From positions 186,001-250,000 of the forward strand of contig JAEZJM010000025.1 in assembly GCA_023415775.1 (NCBI GenBank): DNA of 64,000 bases. Direction: 5' to 3'. The position numbers and the translations under genes were made by a program. The stretch is from Bacillota bacterium. Lineage in GTDB: Bacteria > Bacillota > Negativicutes > Sporomusales > UBA7701. A model generated the notes under the pieces. That model did no database searches. It had not been told where the DNA came from and worked only from the letters and a program-made list of their open reading frames with translations. Shown here piece by piece: positions 1-8,377 of the stretch (position 1 is its first letter; the number at the start of each line of letters is the position of its first letter).

Positions 1-240
1 CTTATCAAAATCCGCGCCAGTCTGCTCAAAACCTAGGTCTGCGCTTTTTGACCCCAGCAAATTCAAGCCCTGCATCCTCCCCTGTGCGCATCGCCCCAGC
101 GGCGCCGCCGACGGCCGGCGCACCGTCACTAGGGCTGGCAATCCCTTTTTGCGATTACTGTGTCATTTTAAAACATTTCGGTAAACGCGCGTCGCAATCC
201 GCGCCTGAAAAATATCCGCCTCAAAGTACAAAATCCTCAA
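1..240. other. left-edge intergenic sequence, no supported gene
   Basis: I could not support a gene here. On the minus strand one frame stays open from about position 141 (TTG) or 75 (ATG) to the window edge, without a convincing ribosome binding site or a recognisable domain. It could be the start of a gene that continues outside the window. The plus-strand open frame over 48-260 has a low-complexity Ala/Pro/Ser translation and runs into the terminator stem, so it is not considered coding. Confidence 0.3.
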
Positions 241-284
241 AAAGAGCCGATAATGGCTAAAATTCCGCCATTATCGGCTCTTTT
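241..284. terminator. strong bidirectional-looking intrinsic terminator
   Basis: A perfect 17-bp stem (241-257 pairs with 267-283) closes a 9-nt loop. It is flanked by an A-run on the left and T-rich sequence on the right, so it could terminate transcription from either side. It insulates the sigma-54 activator at 593 from whatever lies to the left. Confidence 0.85.
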
Positions 285-320
285 CAAAAAAAGAATATTG
301 AGAATTATCCAAAGGCTTCC

Positions 321-349
321 TTGTGTTAATGACGTTATAACTATATAAT
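321..349 (+). promoter_or_regulatory. putative sigma-A promoter for the sigma-54 activator gene
   Basis: TTGTGT (321-326) and a consensus TATAAT (344-349) are separated by 17 bp. This is the best -35/-10 pair before the gene at 593 and would give a 5' leader of about 235 nt. The leader (350-592) is AT-rich and I see no known riboswitch in it. Confidence 0.5.
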
Positions 350-592
350 ATATCTTAAGTATGTGTCTTTTTGAACAATATCCCCTGTTTTCGCACCAGT
401 GCTGCACCGTTTCGACACAATTGCTGCAGATTGTTTGTATACCGAACCGTTGACTAAGCAGTCACGCGTTATATAAAAATACCCTTCGCATATAAATATT
501 CCATATAATATTACGGATAAAAATAATTAACGAACAAAGCCCTCCGACCCCCCCGGACAAACTAATATGCGAAAAAGAAGGAGGAAGCGCAG

Positions 593-2767
593 GTGGGCAC
601 AATGAGCCGCATTCGGAAGATCCATAACTCACAAGCAAAATACTCTGCTGAGAACGAAACATTAACAAACGACGAATTGATATCGTATGAGCGTTGGCAA
701 GCTTTATTGCGTTACAAACAGGCATTCCTGCAGAATGAGGCCGAAGACCCGCGCAGTTACCCGTTCATGAACCAGGAAGTAGCCGCTTCCTGGATTAGAT
801 CGCGTAACCTGGGGGTCAATCCTTACTCTGTCGTAACAAGCCCCAACGTCAACCCCGAACAATTGTCGAAACTCCTCAATCAGCACCGCCTGCTCATCGA
901 CATCACCAACTCGTTGGCCAGCTCTTTCAAAAACCTCCTATTTTCCTGCGGCTACCTCCTGTACCTGTTTGACAATACCGGGGTGGTACTGCTCAATGAG
1001 GGGGACTGGAGCAAGTTCCCTCCCCTGTTCGCCGACCAAAACTCCCGGCGGGGCATTGTCGCCGCCGAGCAGACCGAAGGGACCACCGCCCACGAACTGT
1101 GCATCCGGCTGAAGCGGCCTGTGCAGCTCCTGGGTCCCGAACACTATTGCGTGGCTTTTCAGAACAGCATCGCCTCCGCCGCGCCGATATCGGACGAAAA
1201 CGGCACGGTGCAGGCCGCCCTTGTTCTGCTGAGCCAGCCCCTGCAGAACCCGCCTGGCGAAGAACATCTCAAAAACCTTTGCATGCACAGCTTTGCGCTG
1301 ACAACCTCGATGGCTGTCGCCATCGAAACCGGACTCAAACTCACTAAGACGGTCGACGAACTGTGCAATGCCAAAGAAAAAGTAAACGTCCTCGACAACC
1401 ACCTCAAAGCGACCACCGACAAACTGATCGCCGTCCACCACACCCTCAACGCCACCATGGCATTCGTCGAAGAAGGGATAGTCGCGATCGACCGGACCGG
1501 CACGATAATCTTCACCAACCGCGACGGCATGAGAATCCTCAAACTCCGGCACGAAGACGTCGGCAAACGCAACATCAGGGAATTCCTCAACCGCGACTCT
1601 TCGCTCCTCGCCTTGGCGAAAAAAGGCGAAATCGTACGGGTCGAAGAACAAATCTGCGTGGGCAGCGACAGGCAGCTGCCATTCCAGGTGGTCATAAGAC
1701 CGATCCTCAACCACCAGACCGATGAACTCAACGTAGCTGTCCTCAAACTCATCGCCGCGGAAAAAGTCGCCGCCCAGACAAGCAGCAAAGGGAACGGCAT
1801 GGCAGTCCACAACTTTGCCGATATAATCACCGCCAATGCCGATTTCAAAAAGACCCTCGCCCTCGCCGAACGCTTCGCCGCCTCGGCGGAAAACATCATG
1901 CTTACCGGCGAAAGCGGCACCGGCAAAGAACTTTTCGCCCAATCCATCCACAACGTCCACCGCCCCCAGGGCCCATTCATGGCGGTCAACTGCGCGGCCA
2001 TGCCCCGCGAACTGATCGGCAGCGAACTGTTCGGCTACGAAGGCGGCAGCTTTACAGGCGCGGAACGTAGCGGCAAAGCTGGAAAGATCGAACTGGCCCA
2101 TGGCGGAACGCTCTTCCTCGACGAGATCGGCGACATGCCGCTTGACCTCCAGGCCGTACTGCTGAGAACCCTCGAAGACAAACAAGTCATGCGGGTCGGC
2201 GGCAGCCGCTACAAAAAAGTCGACTTCAGGATCATCGTCGCCACCAATAAAGACCTCGCTAAAATGGTCAAAGAAAACCAGTTCCGCGAAGACCTGTACT
2301 TCCGTATATCCGTCCTGACGATCAACATCGCCCCCCTGCGCGAACGAACCGGCGATATCGAACTTCTTACCAACCATTTCATCGAACAATACTGTCGCCG
2401 CAACGGCTGGAACAAGCCGCAAATCAGTCCGGCGGCGCAGAAAAAAATCAACGAATACCAATGGCCCGGCAACGTCCGGCAGCTCCAAAACGCCATCATC
2501 CACGCGGTCAACACCGCCCAGGGCGACATCATCAAACCGGAAAACCTCCCCAACTATATCCTTATCGATTCCTGTCCCGTAAAAATCAACGAAGGCGACG
2601 CCAGCAAAAAGATCGGCGAAATCCTCTGCCTGGAAAAACTCGAAAAAGCGGCCATCGAGGCCGCCCTCCTCCATGCTAACAACTGCCCGCGCACGGCGGC
2701 CGAAGTTCTTGGGATAAGCCGCTCGACCCTATACAGAAAACTCAAGGACTTCAAAATCGATTATTAG
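593..2767 (+). CDS. AcoR-like sigma-54-dependent transcriptional activator
   Basis: A 724-residue enhancer-binding protein that activates RNA polymerase carrying sigma-54. The N-terminal third resembles the AcoR sensory region (a W-x-R-S motif near residues 65-70, then a GAF-like fold). A PAS domain covers about residues 285-390. The AAA+ module has Walker A GESGTGKE at 439-446, the sigma-54 contact loop as GSFTGA at 485-490 (Ser in place of the usual Ala) and Walker B GGTLFLDEIGD. A Fis-type helix-turn-helix ends the protein. The start is GTG 593, because AAGGAGG (578-584) lies 8 nt upstream; ATG 602 is too far away. A consensus sigma-54 promoter lies about 270 bp beyond its stop codon, so it probably controls the downstream transporter operon. 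The ligand is unknown. Confidence 0.93.
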   Translation: MGTMSRIRKIHNSQAKYSAENETLTNDELISYERWQALLRYKQAFLQNEAEDPRSYPFMNQEVAASWIRSRNLGVNPYSVVTSPNVNPEQLSKLLNQHRLLIDITNSLASSFKNLLFSCGYLLYLFDNTGVVLLNEGDWSKFPPLFADQNSRRGIVAAEQTEGTTAHELCIRLKRPVQLLGPEHYCVAFQNSIASAAPISDENGTVQAALVLLSQPLQNPPGEEHLKNLCMHSFALTTSMAVAIETGLKLTKTVDELCNAKEKVNVLDNHLKATTDKLIAVHHTLNATMAFVEEGIVAIDRTGTIIFTNRDGMRILKLRHEDVGKRNIREFLNRDSSLLALAKKGEIVRVEEQICVGSDRQLPFQVVIRPILNHQTDELNVAVLKLIAAEKVAAQTSSKGNGMAVHNFADIITANADFKKTLALAERFAASAENIMLTGESGTGKELFAQSIHNVHRPQGPFMAVNCAAMPRELIGSELFGYEGGSFTGAERSGKAGKIELAHGGTLFLDEIGDMPLDLQAVLLRTLEDKQVMRVGGSRYKKVDFRIIVATNKDLAKMVKENQFREDLYFRISVLTINIAPLRERTGDIELLTNHFIEQYCRRNGWNKPQISPAAQKKINEYQWPGNVRQLQNAIIHAVNTAQGDIIKPENLPNYILIDSCPVKINEGDASKKIGEILCLEKLEKAAIEAALLHANNCPRTAAEVLGISRSTLYRKLKDFKIDY

Positions 2768-2786
2768 CCCCCCGCCAACACCGAAA

Positions 2787-2814
2787 ACGGCCCTCAGCAA
2801 GGGCCGTTTTTTTT
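2787..2814 (+). terminator. intrinsic terminator after the sigma-54 activator
   Basis: The stem AACGGCCCT / AGGGCCGTT with a 5-nt loop is followed by a run of eight T. It ends the activator transcript 20 bp after its stop codon, so the downstream operon needs its own promoter. Confidence 0.9.
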
Positions 2815-2883
2815 GCCCTTGCCTGTCTGGCGTCCTGCAAAAAAGCTATGAAAAATATCCTAAAATGACACTGTATTCTTAAA

Positions 2884-2906
2884 ACAGGATTGGCGAAAAA
2901 TCCTGT
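2884..2906. promoter_or_regulatory. candidate upstream activator site (inverted repeat)
   Basis: ACAGGATT (2884-2891) and AATCCTGT (2899-2906) are perfect 8-bp inverted arms around a 7-bp spacer. There is no T-run, so it is not a terminator. It sits about 145 bp upstream of the sigma-54 promoter at 3035, a usual distance for an enhancer-binding protein site. Assignment to the activator encoded at 593 is inference. Confidence 0.5.
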
Positions 2907-3034
2907 AAATCATCTACTGTGTGAACAAACTAACATAACTTCCTCCCAGCCAAAAAGGGATAAACCGCGGTAACTAAATGATTCGTAAAGCCTGCAACTC
3001 CGCGCTTTCAAACATTGCCGGCGCCTAAAAAAAA

Positions 3035-3052
3035 CTGGCACGCTTATTGCAT
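3035..3052 (+). promoter_or_regulatory. sigma-54 (-24/-12) promoter
   Basis: CTGGCACGCTTATTGCAT matches the consensus TGGCACG-N4-TTGCA exactly. GG is at 3037-3038 and GC at 3049-3050, the required 10 bp apart. Transcription should start near 3062 and run through the small genes at 3141 and 3360 into the OFA transporter at 3757. The neighbouring activator gene at 593 is the obvious partner. Confidence 0.85.
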
Positions 3053-3140
3053 ATTATTTCTATGTATATCTTAATAATTACTTCTTATCTGGGCTAAAAG
3101 ACAAAGCCGAATAGCCATTAAGGAGGTGGTCGGAAAAAAA

Positions 3141-3242
3141 GTGCTCATAACATTTCCTGGCATACCCTGGTATTCCACAACCCCAGCGGCTCTGCGCAAA
3201 GGCAGCATCAGAGGCCGCACAGGCGAGGCAACAGGCTATTAA
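3141..3242 (+). CDS. 33-codon leader ORF (putative)
   Basis: A GTG-started frame of 33 codons lies about 80 nt into the sigma-54 transcript. An extended ribosome binding site, AAGGAGGTGG (3120-3129), stands 11 nt before it. The product begins VLITFPGIPWYSTTP and is basic, with no membrane segment or family I recognise. It could be a regulatory leader peptide or a small protein. Translation is supported only by the binding site and position, so confidence is moderate. Confidence 0.4.
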   Translation: MLITFPGIPWYSTTPAALRKGSIRGRTGEATGY

Positions 3243-3359
3243 GCGCTCCTTGCCGCCAAGGCGGCAGCTGTACGAAAAGCCCCGCCCACATCTTGCAGCG
3301 TTATCAGTCAGGGGGCGCAACTTACCCCCCGCAACAAAAATTACAGGAGGTAATTTGAC

Positions 3360-3509
3360 ATGTGTTTTCGTCCTGGTGGAGCAGCTAAACCTGTAGAATG
3401 CCCCAACTGCAAAAAGAAACTTGCTGCTATCGGAGGGGTAAGACAGAAAATTTGCCCCTTCTGCAAAACGGAGCTACCTGCCGAAGAAAAAGTCGAAGAG
3501 AAGAAATAA
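3360..3509 (+). CDS. 49-residue zinc-ribbon-like small protein
   Basis: ATG 3360 follows AGGAGG (3345-3350) by 9 nt. The product has two CPxC knuckles, CPNC at residues 14-17 and CPFC at 32-35, as in a rubredoxin-like or zinc-ribbon fold, then a lysine/glutamate-rich tail. It begins MCFRPGGAAKP. The gene lies between the sigma-54 promoter and the OFA transporter, so it is probably co-transcribed and could be an accessory or regulatory protein for that system. Metal binding is inferred from the Cys pairs; the function is unknown. Confidence 0.8.
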   Translation: MCFRPGGAAKPVECPNCKKKLAAIGGVRQKICPFCKTELPAEEKVEEKK

Positions 3510-3559
3510 GACAGTCCGTCTCATTGCCGCAATAGCAGAACCGAATAGACGTACCACAA

Positions 3560-3580
3560 AGGGGAAAACAAACTTCCCCT
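3560..3580 (+). other. mRNA hairpin before the OFA transporter
   Basis: AGGGGAA (3560-3566) pairs with TTCCCCT (3574-3580) across a 7-nt loop. AT-rich sequence follows, including T-runs near 3598-3607. It could be a weak attenuator or a processing site that separates expression of the zinc-ribbon gene from the transporter gene. The remainder of 3510-3756 holds no other gene I can support. Confidence 0.4.
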
Positions 3581-3756
3581 GCCATTAATTTAACGAATTT
3601 TCATATTTTTATCGATACCCCTATTAAACACAAGGTCCTTTTCGCGGTATCTGCTATAAGGCAATGGGACAACCAGTAGGAACAGATCTTTACCGCACAG
3701 CCGGTTCAGGATCAATCGTTACATCTTCCAAAATTCTTAGAGAAAGAGGTCTCAGA

Positions 3757-5004
3757 ATGGCCGAACAAAAATACAATCGTTGGTTAATTCTCATCGCCGC
3801 GATAGTAACTAACCTCTGTATAGGCACCCTATACGCCTGGAGCGTATTCGCCCTGCCGCTTGGCAAATTGTTTGGCTGGTCTGCGGCCGCAATCGCGCTC
3901 GTTTTCACCATCAATCACGGTCTTAGCCCTGTCGCCATGATCGGCGGCGGTGCCATTCAGGACCGCATCGGCGCGAGAGGCAACATCCTCGTCGGCGGTC
4001 TCATGTTCACCGTAGGTCTGTTCCTTTCCGGTTACGTCGACAAAGTAGGCATGCTCTACATCACCTACAGCACCCTTGCCGGCATCGGCGGCGGCGTCGT
4101 CTACGCCGGTACGATCGGCAACACCGTCAAGTTCTTCCCTGACAAAAGAGGCCTGGCCGCCGGCCTTGTAGCCGCCGGCTACGGTTGCGGCGCCATGCTG
4201 TTCGCCCCCATCGCCAGCGCCCTCATCATCAAGTACGGCGTAATGGACACCTTCAAGATCCTCGGCGTGGGATTCTTCATCGTCCTCGCCATCACGATCA
4301 ACATAATCAAAAAAGCCCCCGCAGGCTACAAACCGGAAGGCTGGGAGCCGAAACCCGACGACAACGCACCCAAGGTCAACATCCCGGACGTCATCTGGTA
4401 CAAGATGCTTCAGGACAAGACCTGGTGGGTCATCCTCGTCATGCTGCTCTGCGGCGCTCTGTCAGGCCTCATGATCACCGCCTTCGCGTCGCCGATCGGC
4501 CAACTGATGTTCAAACTCACCCCCATGGACGCCGCTTTCTTCGTCAGCCTGGTCGCCATCTCCAACGCCCTCGGGCGCGTCGGCTTCGGCGCCCTGTCCG
4601 ACAAAATCGGCCGCTCGAACACCATCATGATCATGTATGTCGTATCCGCCCTTTCGATGCTCAACCTCAGCATGACCAGCTCGGTAACTGGCCTGACCGT
4701 CTCCGGCATCGGCGTCGGCTGCGTCTTTGGCGGCTTCATGGGCTGCATGCCGCCGATCATCAGCGAGCGTTACGGCCTCAAGAATTTTGGCGTCAACTAC
4801 GGCATAACCTTCATCGGCTTCAGCCTCGCAGCCATCTTTGGCCCGATGACGGCCGCAAACGTAAGAATGGCCACCGGCACCTTCCAAAATGCCTTCTACA
4901 TCGCCCTGGCCATCAACGTCCTCGGCCTGATCTGCGCCTTGATCTTCAGGTCGCTTGACAAGAGCGAAAAGGCAGCAAAAGCCAAAGCGAGCCTGCCCCA
5001 GTAA
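3757..5004 (+). CDS. OFA-family major facilitator transporter (oxalate/formate antiporter type)
   Basis: A 415-residue, 12-helix major facilitator. The N-terminus (NRWLILIAAIVTNLCIGTLYAWSVFALPL) and the D-R-I-G-A-R-G loop after helix 2 are typical of the oxalate:formate antiporter (OFA) family, which exchanges small carboxylates across the cytoplasmic membrane. An in-frame ATG at 3664 would add 31 polar residues; ATG 3757 is preferred because GAGG stands 7 nt before it and the family begins just before helix 1. It is the main gene of the sigma-54-driven unit from 3035. The substrate cannot be read from sequence; oxalate, formate, lactate and related acids are possible. Confidence 0.88.
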   Translation: MAEQKYNRWLILIAAIVTNLCIGTLYAWSVFALPLGKLFGWSAAAIALVFTINHGLSPVAMIGGGAIQDRIGARGNILVGGLMFTVGLFLSGYVDKVGMLYITYSTLAGIGGGVVYAGTIGNTVKFFPDKRGLAAGLVAAGYGCGAMLFAPIASALIIKYGVMDTFKILGVGFFIVLAITINIIKKAPAGYKPEGWEPKPDDNAPKVNIPDVIWYKMLQDKTWWVILVMLLCGALSGLMITAFASPIGQLMFKLTPMDAAFFVSLVAISNALGRVGFGALSDKIGRSNTIMIMYVVSALSMLNLSMTSSVTGLTVSGIGVGCVFGGFMGCMPPIISERYGLKNFGVNYGITFIGFSLAAIFGPMTAANVRMATGTFQNAFYIALAINVLGLICALIFRSLDKSEKAAKAKASLPQ

Positions 5005-5149
5005 GCAAATCGGCTAAGAAAAAACGGTGCCCCAAAAGCACGCATAATATGACGGGGGAGTGAATTGCCGCTTCGTCTTTGCACAACCACTCCCCCTGAA
5101 ATTATGCGGTACCCACGAAACCGCCGCCGTACCGGGAGGAGGCCCTTCC

Positions 5150-5785
5150 ATGAGGGAACGGATTCTAGCCACCGCCCTACACCTGATGAACGTACACGGC
5201 GTAAAATTCACGACCGCCGATCTGGCCCGTGAGTTAGGCGTCAGCAAACGTGCGGTTTACGAACATTTTCCATCCAAAGAATCCCTTATGGCCGCAATAT
5301 TCGATGCTATCATCACCGACTTCCGACAACAAATCTCCGTCATCGCCCGCACCGAGGGCCTTGACATCGTCGCCAAGCTCAAATCGCTGATGGTTTACTC
5401 CCCCAAAGCCTTGGGACCTCTCAACGAAAAGATTATCCCCGACATCCAGCGGTTACTGCCGGAAGAATGGATGAAATTCGAAGATTATTTTCAGGAAAGA
5501 TGGCGAATGATCGAACAGGTGATTAATCAGGGGATAGAGAACGAATTACTATTGCCTGTCGACCTCGCGGTCCTCCACAAAATGTATTTGGGAACCATCG
5601 ATTCTTTGCTCGATTATCAGTTTCTTGCCAGAAACAATACTACGTTCAAAAGCGCGATGACAAAAGCTGCCGATATAATCATCCGGGGACTGACTGCGCC
5701 GGGTTGTCACAAAAGATCGCCTGCTGATGTGGGGAGTCTTTCAGTCCCTCCGGAACAAACGCCATTGGTTTTTCCACGGGACTGA
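5150..5785 (+). CDS. TetR/AcrR-family regulator
   Basis: A 211-residue regulator with the family's N-terminal helix-turn-helix (RERILATALHLMNVHGVKFTTADLARELGVSKRAVYEHFPSKE pattern, residues 2-45) and an all-helical ligand-binding domain. ATG 5150 is chosen because GGGAGGAGG stands about 9 nt upstream; the longer frame from 5060 has no binding site. The AAHS transporter and DUF362 genes follow in the same direction, so it is a likely local repressor of that operon. The last codons lie inside a large hairpin. Confidence 0.88.
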   Translation: MRERILATALHLMNVHGVKFTTADLARELGVSKRAVYEHFPSKESLMAAIFDAIITDFRQQISVIARTEGLDIVAKLKSLMVYSPKALGPLNEKIIPDIQRLLPEEWMKFEDYFQERWRMIEQVINQGIENELLLPVDLAVLHKMYLGTIDSLLDYQFLARNNTTFKSAMTKAADIIIRGLTAPGCHKRSPADVGSLSVPPEQTPLVFPRD

Positions 5786-5787
5786 AA
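5739..5787 (+). other. hairpin spanning the tetR-type stop codon
   Basis: TTTCAGTCCC (5739-5748) is perfectly complementary to GGGACTGAAA (5778-5787), and the 29-nt interior can pair partly again. The TGA stop of the TetR gene lies within the right arm. With no T-run it is not a classic terminator; mRNA stabilisation or partial termination before the transporter gene is possible. Confidence 0.45.
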
Positions 5788-5848
5788 CGATGCCGATGAC
5801 CTAGAAGATGCTTAACCCCGCCTCTATTTGAGAAAAACTTCACAAATA

Positions 5849-5863
5849 CTTGCCATGTGCAAG
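5849..5863. promoter_or_regulatory. short inverted repeat, possible operator
   Basis: CTTGC-catgt-GCAAG, a 5-bp perfect inverted repeat, lies 24 bp before the start of the AAHS transporter. It could be the site of the adjacent TetR regulator, but it is short and may be chance. Confidence 0.25.
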
Positions 5864-5886
5864 CAGGTTACGGAAGGAGAATGAAA

Positions 5887-7254
5887 GTGAAAAATTTCAG
5901 TATCTCTGAAGTAGTCGATTCTTTAGGAGTCAACAAGTTTACCTGGCGAATCTTTTTCTTCCTCGGTTTTGCGATGGTATTCGACGGCTATGATTATATG
6001 GTGGTATCTTATACCATGCCGCAAATTGCCGCCGAATGGCGTTTGGACAAAGTCGCGATGGGCAGCCTGTCGTCGTGGAGCCTCTTCGGCCTGATCATCG
6101 GCGGCGCGATCGCCGGCATCGTCTCCGACAAGATCGGCCGCAGAAACACCCTCGTCTACTCGATTGCCGTATACTCGCTCCTCACCATTCCCATCTACTT
6201 CGCCACCAGCTTCGAACAGTTCGCCTTCTTCCGCGTGCTGGCCGGTGTCGGCCTTGGCGCCTGTATCCCCGTCGTCACCACCATCTTCTCAGAATCCACG
6301 CCTACGCCGCGCCGCGCTCTCTTCATAACCTTCGGCATGGCCTGGATGATCGTCGGTTGGGTACTCGGCGGCCTCATCCCCACCCTGCTTGTCCCGCATT
6401 TCGGCTGGAGGATATGCTACCTGATCGGTGGCGCTCCCTTCCTGTATGCCGTATTCCTGTACTTCCAAATGCACGAATCGGCTTACTGGCTGGCCGGCAA
6501 AGGCCGCAAAGCCGAAGCGAACGAAATCCTCAACTACATCGAAAACCTCGCCACCGGCAAAGTCACGCCGCGCGACCCCGAAGCCATGGTTATCCCGGCG
6601 AAGCCCAAAGTCTCAGGCCCCGCGGCCCTGTTCTCGAAAAACTACTGGATGATAACCGCCGGCGTCTGGATCACCTACTTCTGCGGCTGCTTCACCGTAT
6701 ACGGCCTCAACGCCTGGCTGCCTTCCCTCATGCTTGAGAAAGGCTTCAAACTCACCTCCGCCTATGCCCTGGCGATCGCCAACAACGCCGCAGCCGTAAT
6801 CGCTAACTGCTCCACCGGCTTTGTCGCCGAAATCATCGGCCGCCGGCCCAACCTCATCTTTGCCTACCTGCTCGGCGGCGTATCGATAGTCATCATGGCC
6901 TTCGTCAGCGGCGGCTTCGGCGCCATTCTGGCCGCCAACATCTTCATGGGCTTCGCCATCAACTACGCCATCACCGCCGTGCAGCCCCTCATGGCTGAAG
7001 CCTACCCCACCGAATTCCGCAACACCGGCGTGGCCTGGTGCCAGGCGTTCGGCCGTCTCGGCGGCGCCCTCGCCCCGATTGTCGCCGGTGCTATCATGAG
7101 CATGAAGCTCGGTCCGCAGATGTCCTTCCTCTTCTACGTCATCCCCGCGATCATCGGCGCCCTGGCCGCCATCCTGTTCATCAAGAAGGAAACCAAGGGC
7201 AAATCGCTTGACCAGCTCGCCCACGAGCAGCAAAGCACAACCATCGCCCACTAA
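5887..7254 (+). CDS. AAHS-family MFS transporter (aromatic acid/H+ symporter type)
   Basis: A 455-residue major facilitator of the aromatic acid:proton symporter type. It has a D-G-Y-D motif in helix 1 (FDGYDYMVVSYTMPQIA), the loop 2-3 motif G-x-x-x-D-K-I-G-R-R (GIVSDKIGRRNTLV) and a long central loop. It should import an acidic aromatic or related carboxylate with protons. GTG 5887 is preferred because AAGGAG (5874-5879) is 7 nt upstream; ATG 5881 is nearly on top of that site. A TetR gene precedes it and a DUF362 ferredoxin gene follows 47 bp later, making a probable three-gene unit. Confidence 0.85.
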   Translation: MKNFSISEVVDSLGVNKFTWRIFFFLGFAMVFDGYDYMVVSYTMPQIAAEWRLDKVAMGSLSSWSLFGLIIGGAIAGIVSDKIGRRNTLVYSIAVYSLLTIPIYFATSFEQFAFFRVLAGVGLGACIPVVTTIFSESTPTPRRALFITFGMAWMIVGWVLGGLIPTLLVPHFGWRICYLIGGAPFLYAVFLYFQMHESAYWLAGKGRKAEANEILNYIENLATGKVTPRDPEAMVIPAKPKVSGPAALFSKNYWMITAGVWITYFCGCFTVYGLNAWLPSLMLEKGFKLTSAYALAIANNAAAVIANCSTGFVAEIIGRRPNLIFAYLLGGVSIVIMAFVSGGFGAILAANIFMGFAINYAITAVQPLMAEAYPTEFRNTGVAWCQAFGRLGGALAPIVAGAIMSMKLGPQMSFLFYVIPAIIGALAAILFIKKETKGKSLDQLAHEQQSTTIAH

Positions 7255-7301
7255 ACCATGCAATTACATTATCACCGGTCGAACCGGGGAGGTAAAGACC
7301 A

Positions 7302-8375
7302 ATGGAAGCGAAAGTATACTTGGCCCGGCTCGCGGACGGTGCGTCTGCGGCCGAACAGGCTAACGCCATCAGCAAACTTTACGACACTGCCGGTGCATCG
7401 GCCGTTGCCAGCAAAGATTTTGTCGCCATCAAACTCCACGTCGGCGAAGGCACCAACATCACCCGTATAAAGCCTGAACTTATCCGCGAGCTGGTAACCA
7501 AGGTAAAAGGGCAGGACGCCCAGCCCTTCCTCACCGAAACATCCACCCTCTACAAAGGCGAACGGCACAACGCCGTCAGCCATCTCATGCAGGCCCACCG
7601 CCAGGGCTTCGGCATCGACAACGTCGGAGCGCCCATAATCATGGCAGATGGGCTGGCCGGCAACACCGAATATGAAGTTGCCATACCCGGGGAAATCAAT
7701 AAAACAGTTAAAGTCGCAAGAGAGATTATCAGCGCCGATGCGCTACTGGTAGTCTCCCACGCCACCGGCTGCATCACCACCGGTCTGGCCGCCTGCATCA
7801 AAAACCTCGGCATGGGCCTCGCCAGCCGCATGGGGAAAATGCGGCAACACTCGGCAGTACTGCCGCAAGTCGACAGCGAAAAATGCACCAACTGCCACAA
7901 GTGCATGAAATGGTGCCCGGCAGACGCCATCAGCGAGCAAAACGGCAAAGCATTCATCGCTGCCGATAAATGCGTCGGTTGCGGCGAATGTCTCGCCGTC
8001 TGCCGCTTCGACGCCGTAAAATACGACTTCGGCGCCGACAAAGGCTTCCTCCAAAAAGCCATGGCCGAATACGCCTACGGAGCAGTAATCGGCAAACCCG
8101 GCAAATGCTTCTACTTCAACGTCCTCACCAACATGACCAAAGACTGCGACTGCCTCGTTAAAAGCCCGACAACCAAAATGGTAGCCGACATCGGCATCCT
8201 GGCGTCCAGCGACCCGGTAGCAATCGATCAGGCGACCCAGGACCTCACCGCCGCGGCGTACGGCCATCCTCTGGGCCACCTCGCCTTCCCGGAGCGCGAC
8301 AGCACAATCCAGATCGAACACGCCGCCAAAATCGGCATGGGCTCTACGCGGTACAAGCTGATCGAACTGTCCTGA
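7302..8375 (+). CDS. DUF362-family 4Fe-4S protein
   Basis: A 357-residue protein with the DUF362 fold and two ferredoxin-type motifs, CTNCHKCMKWCP and CVGCGECLAVCR, around residues 193-230, which should hold two [4Fe-4S] clusters. DUF362 proteins are putative electron-transfer or redox accessory proteins with no fixed reaction. There is no signal peptide, so it is cytoplasmic. GGGAGG lies 9 nt before ATG 7302. Its place after the AAHS transporter suggests a part in reductive metabolism of the imported compound, which is inference. Confidence 0.85.
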   Translation: MEAKVYLARLADGASAAEQANAISKLYDTAGASAVASKDFVAIKLHVGEGTNITRIKPELIRELVTKVKGQDAQPFLTETSTLYKGERHNAVSHLMQAHRQGFGIDNVGAPIIMADGLAGNTEYEVAIPGEINKTVKVAREIISADALLVVSHATGCITTGLAACIKNLGMGLASRMGKMRQHSAVLPQVDSEKCTNCHKCMKWCPADAISEQNGKAFIAADKCVGCGECLAVCRFDAVKYDFGADKGFLQKAMAEYAYGAVIGKPGKCFYFNVLTNMTKDCDCLVKSPTTKMVADIGILASSDPVAIDQATQDLTAAAYGHPLGHLAFPERDSTIQIEHAAKIGMGSTRYKLIELS

Positions 8376-8377
8376 TA

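Noticed and set aside
48..260. 70-codon plus-strand frame at the left edge
   Set aside because: Low-complexity N-terminus, no binding site, and it ends within a terminator stem.
938..2674. Long minus-strand open frame opposite the sigma-54 activator
   Set aside because: It is the codon-position shadow of the activator gene; the translation is biased (Asp/Val/Phe-rich), matches no domain and has no binding site.
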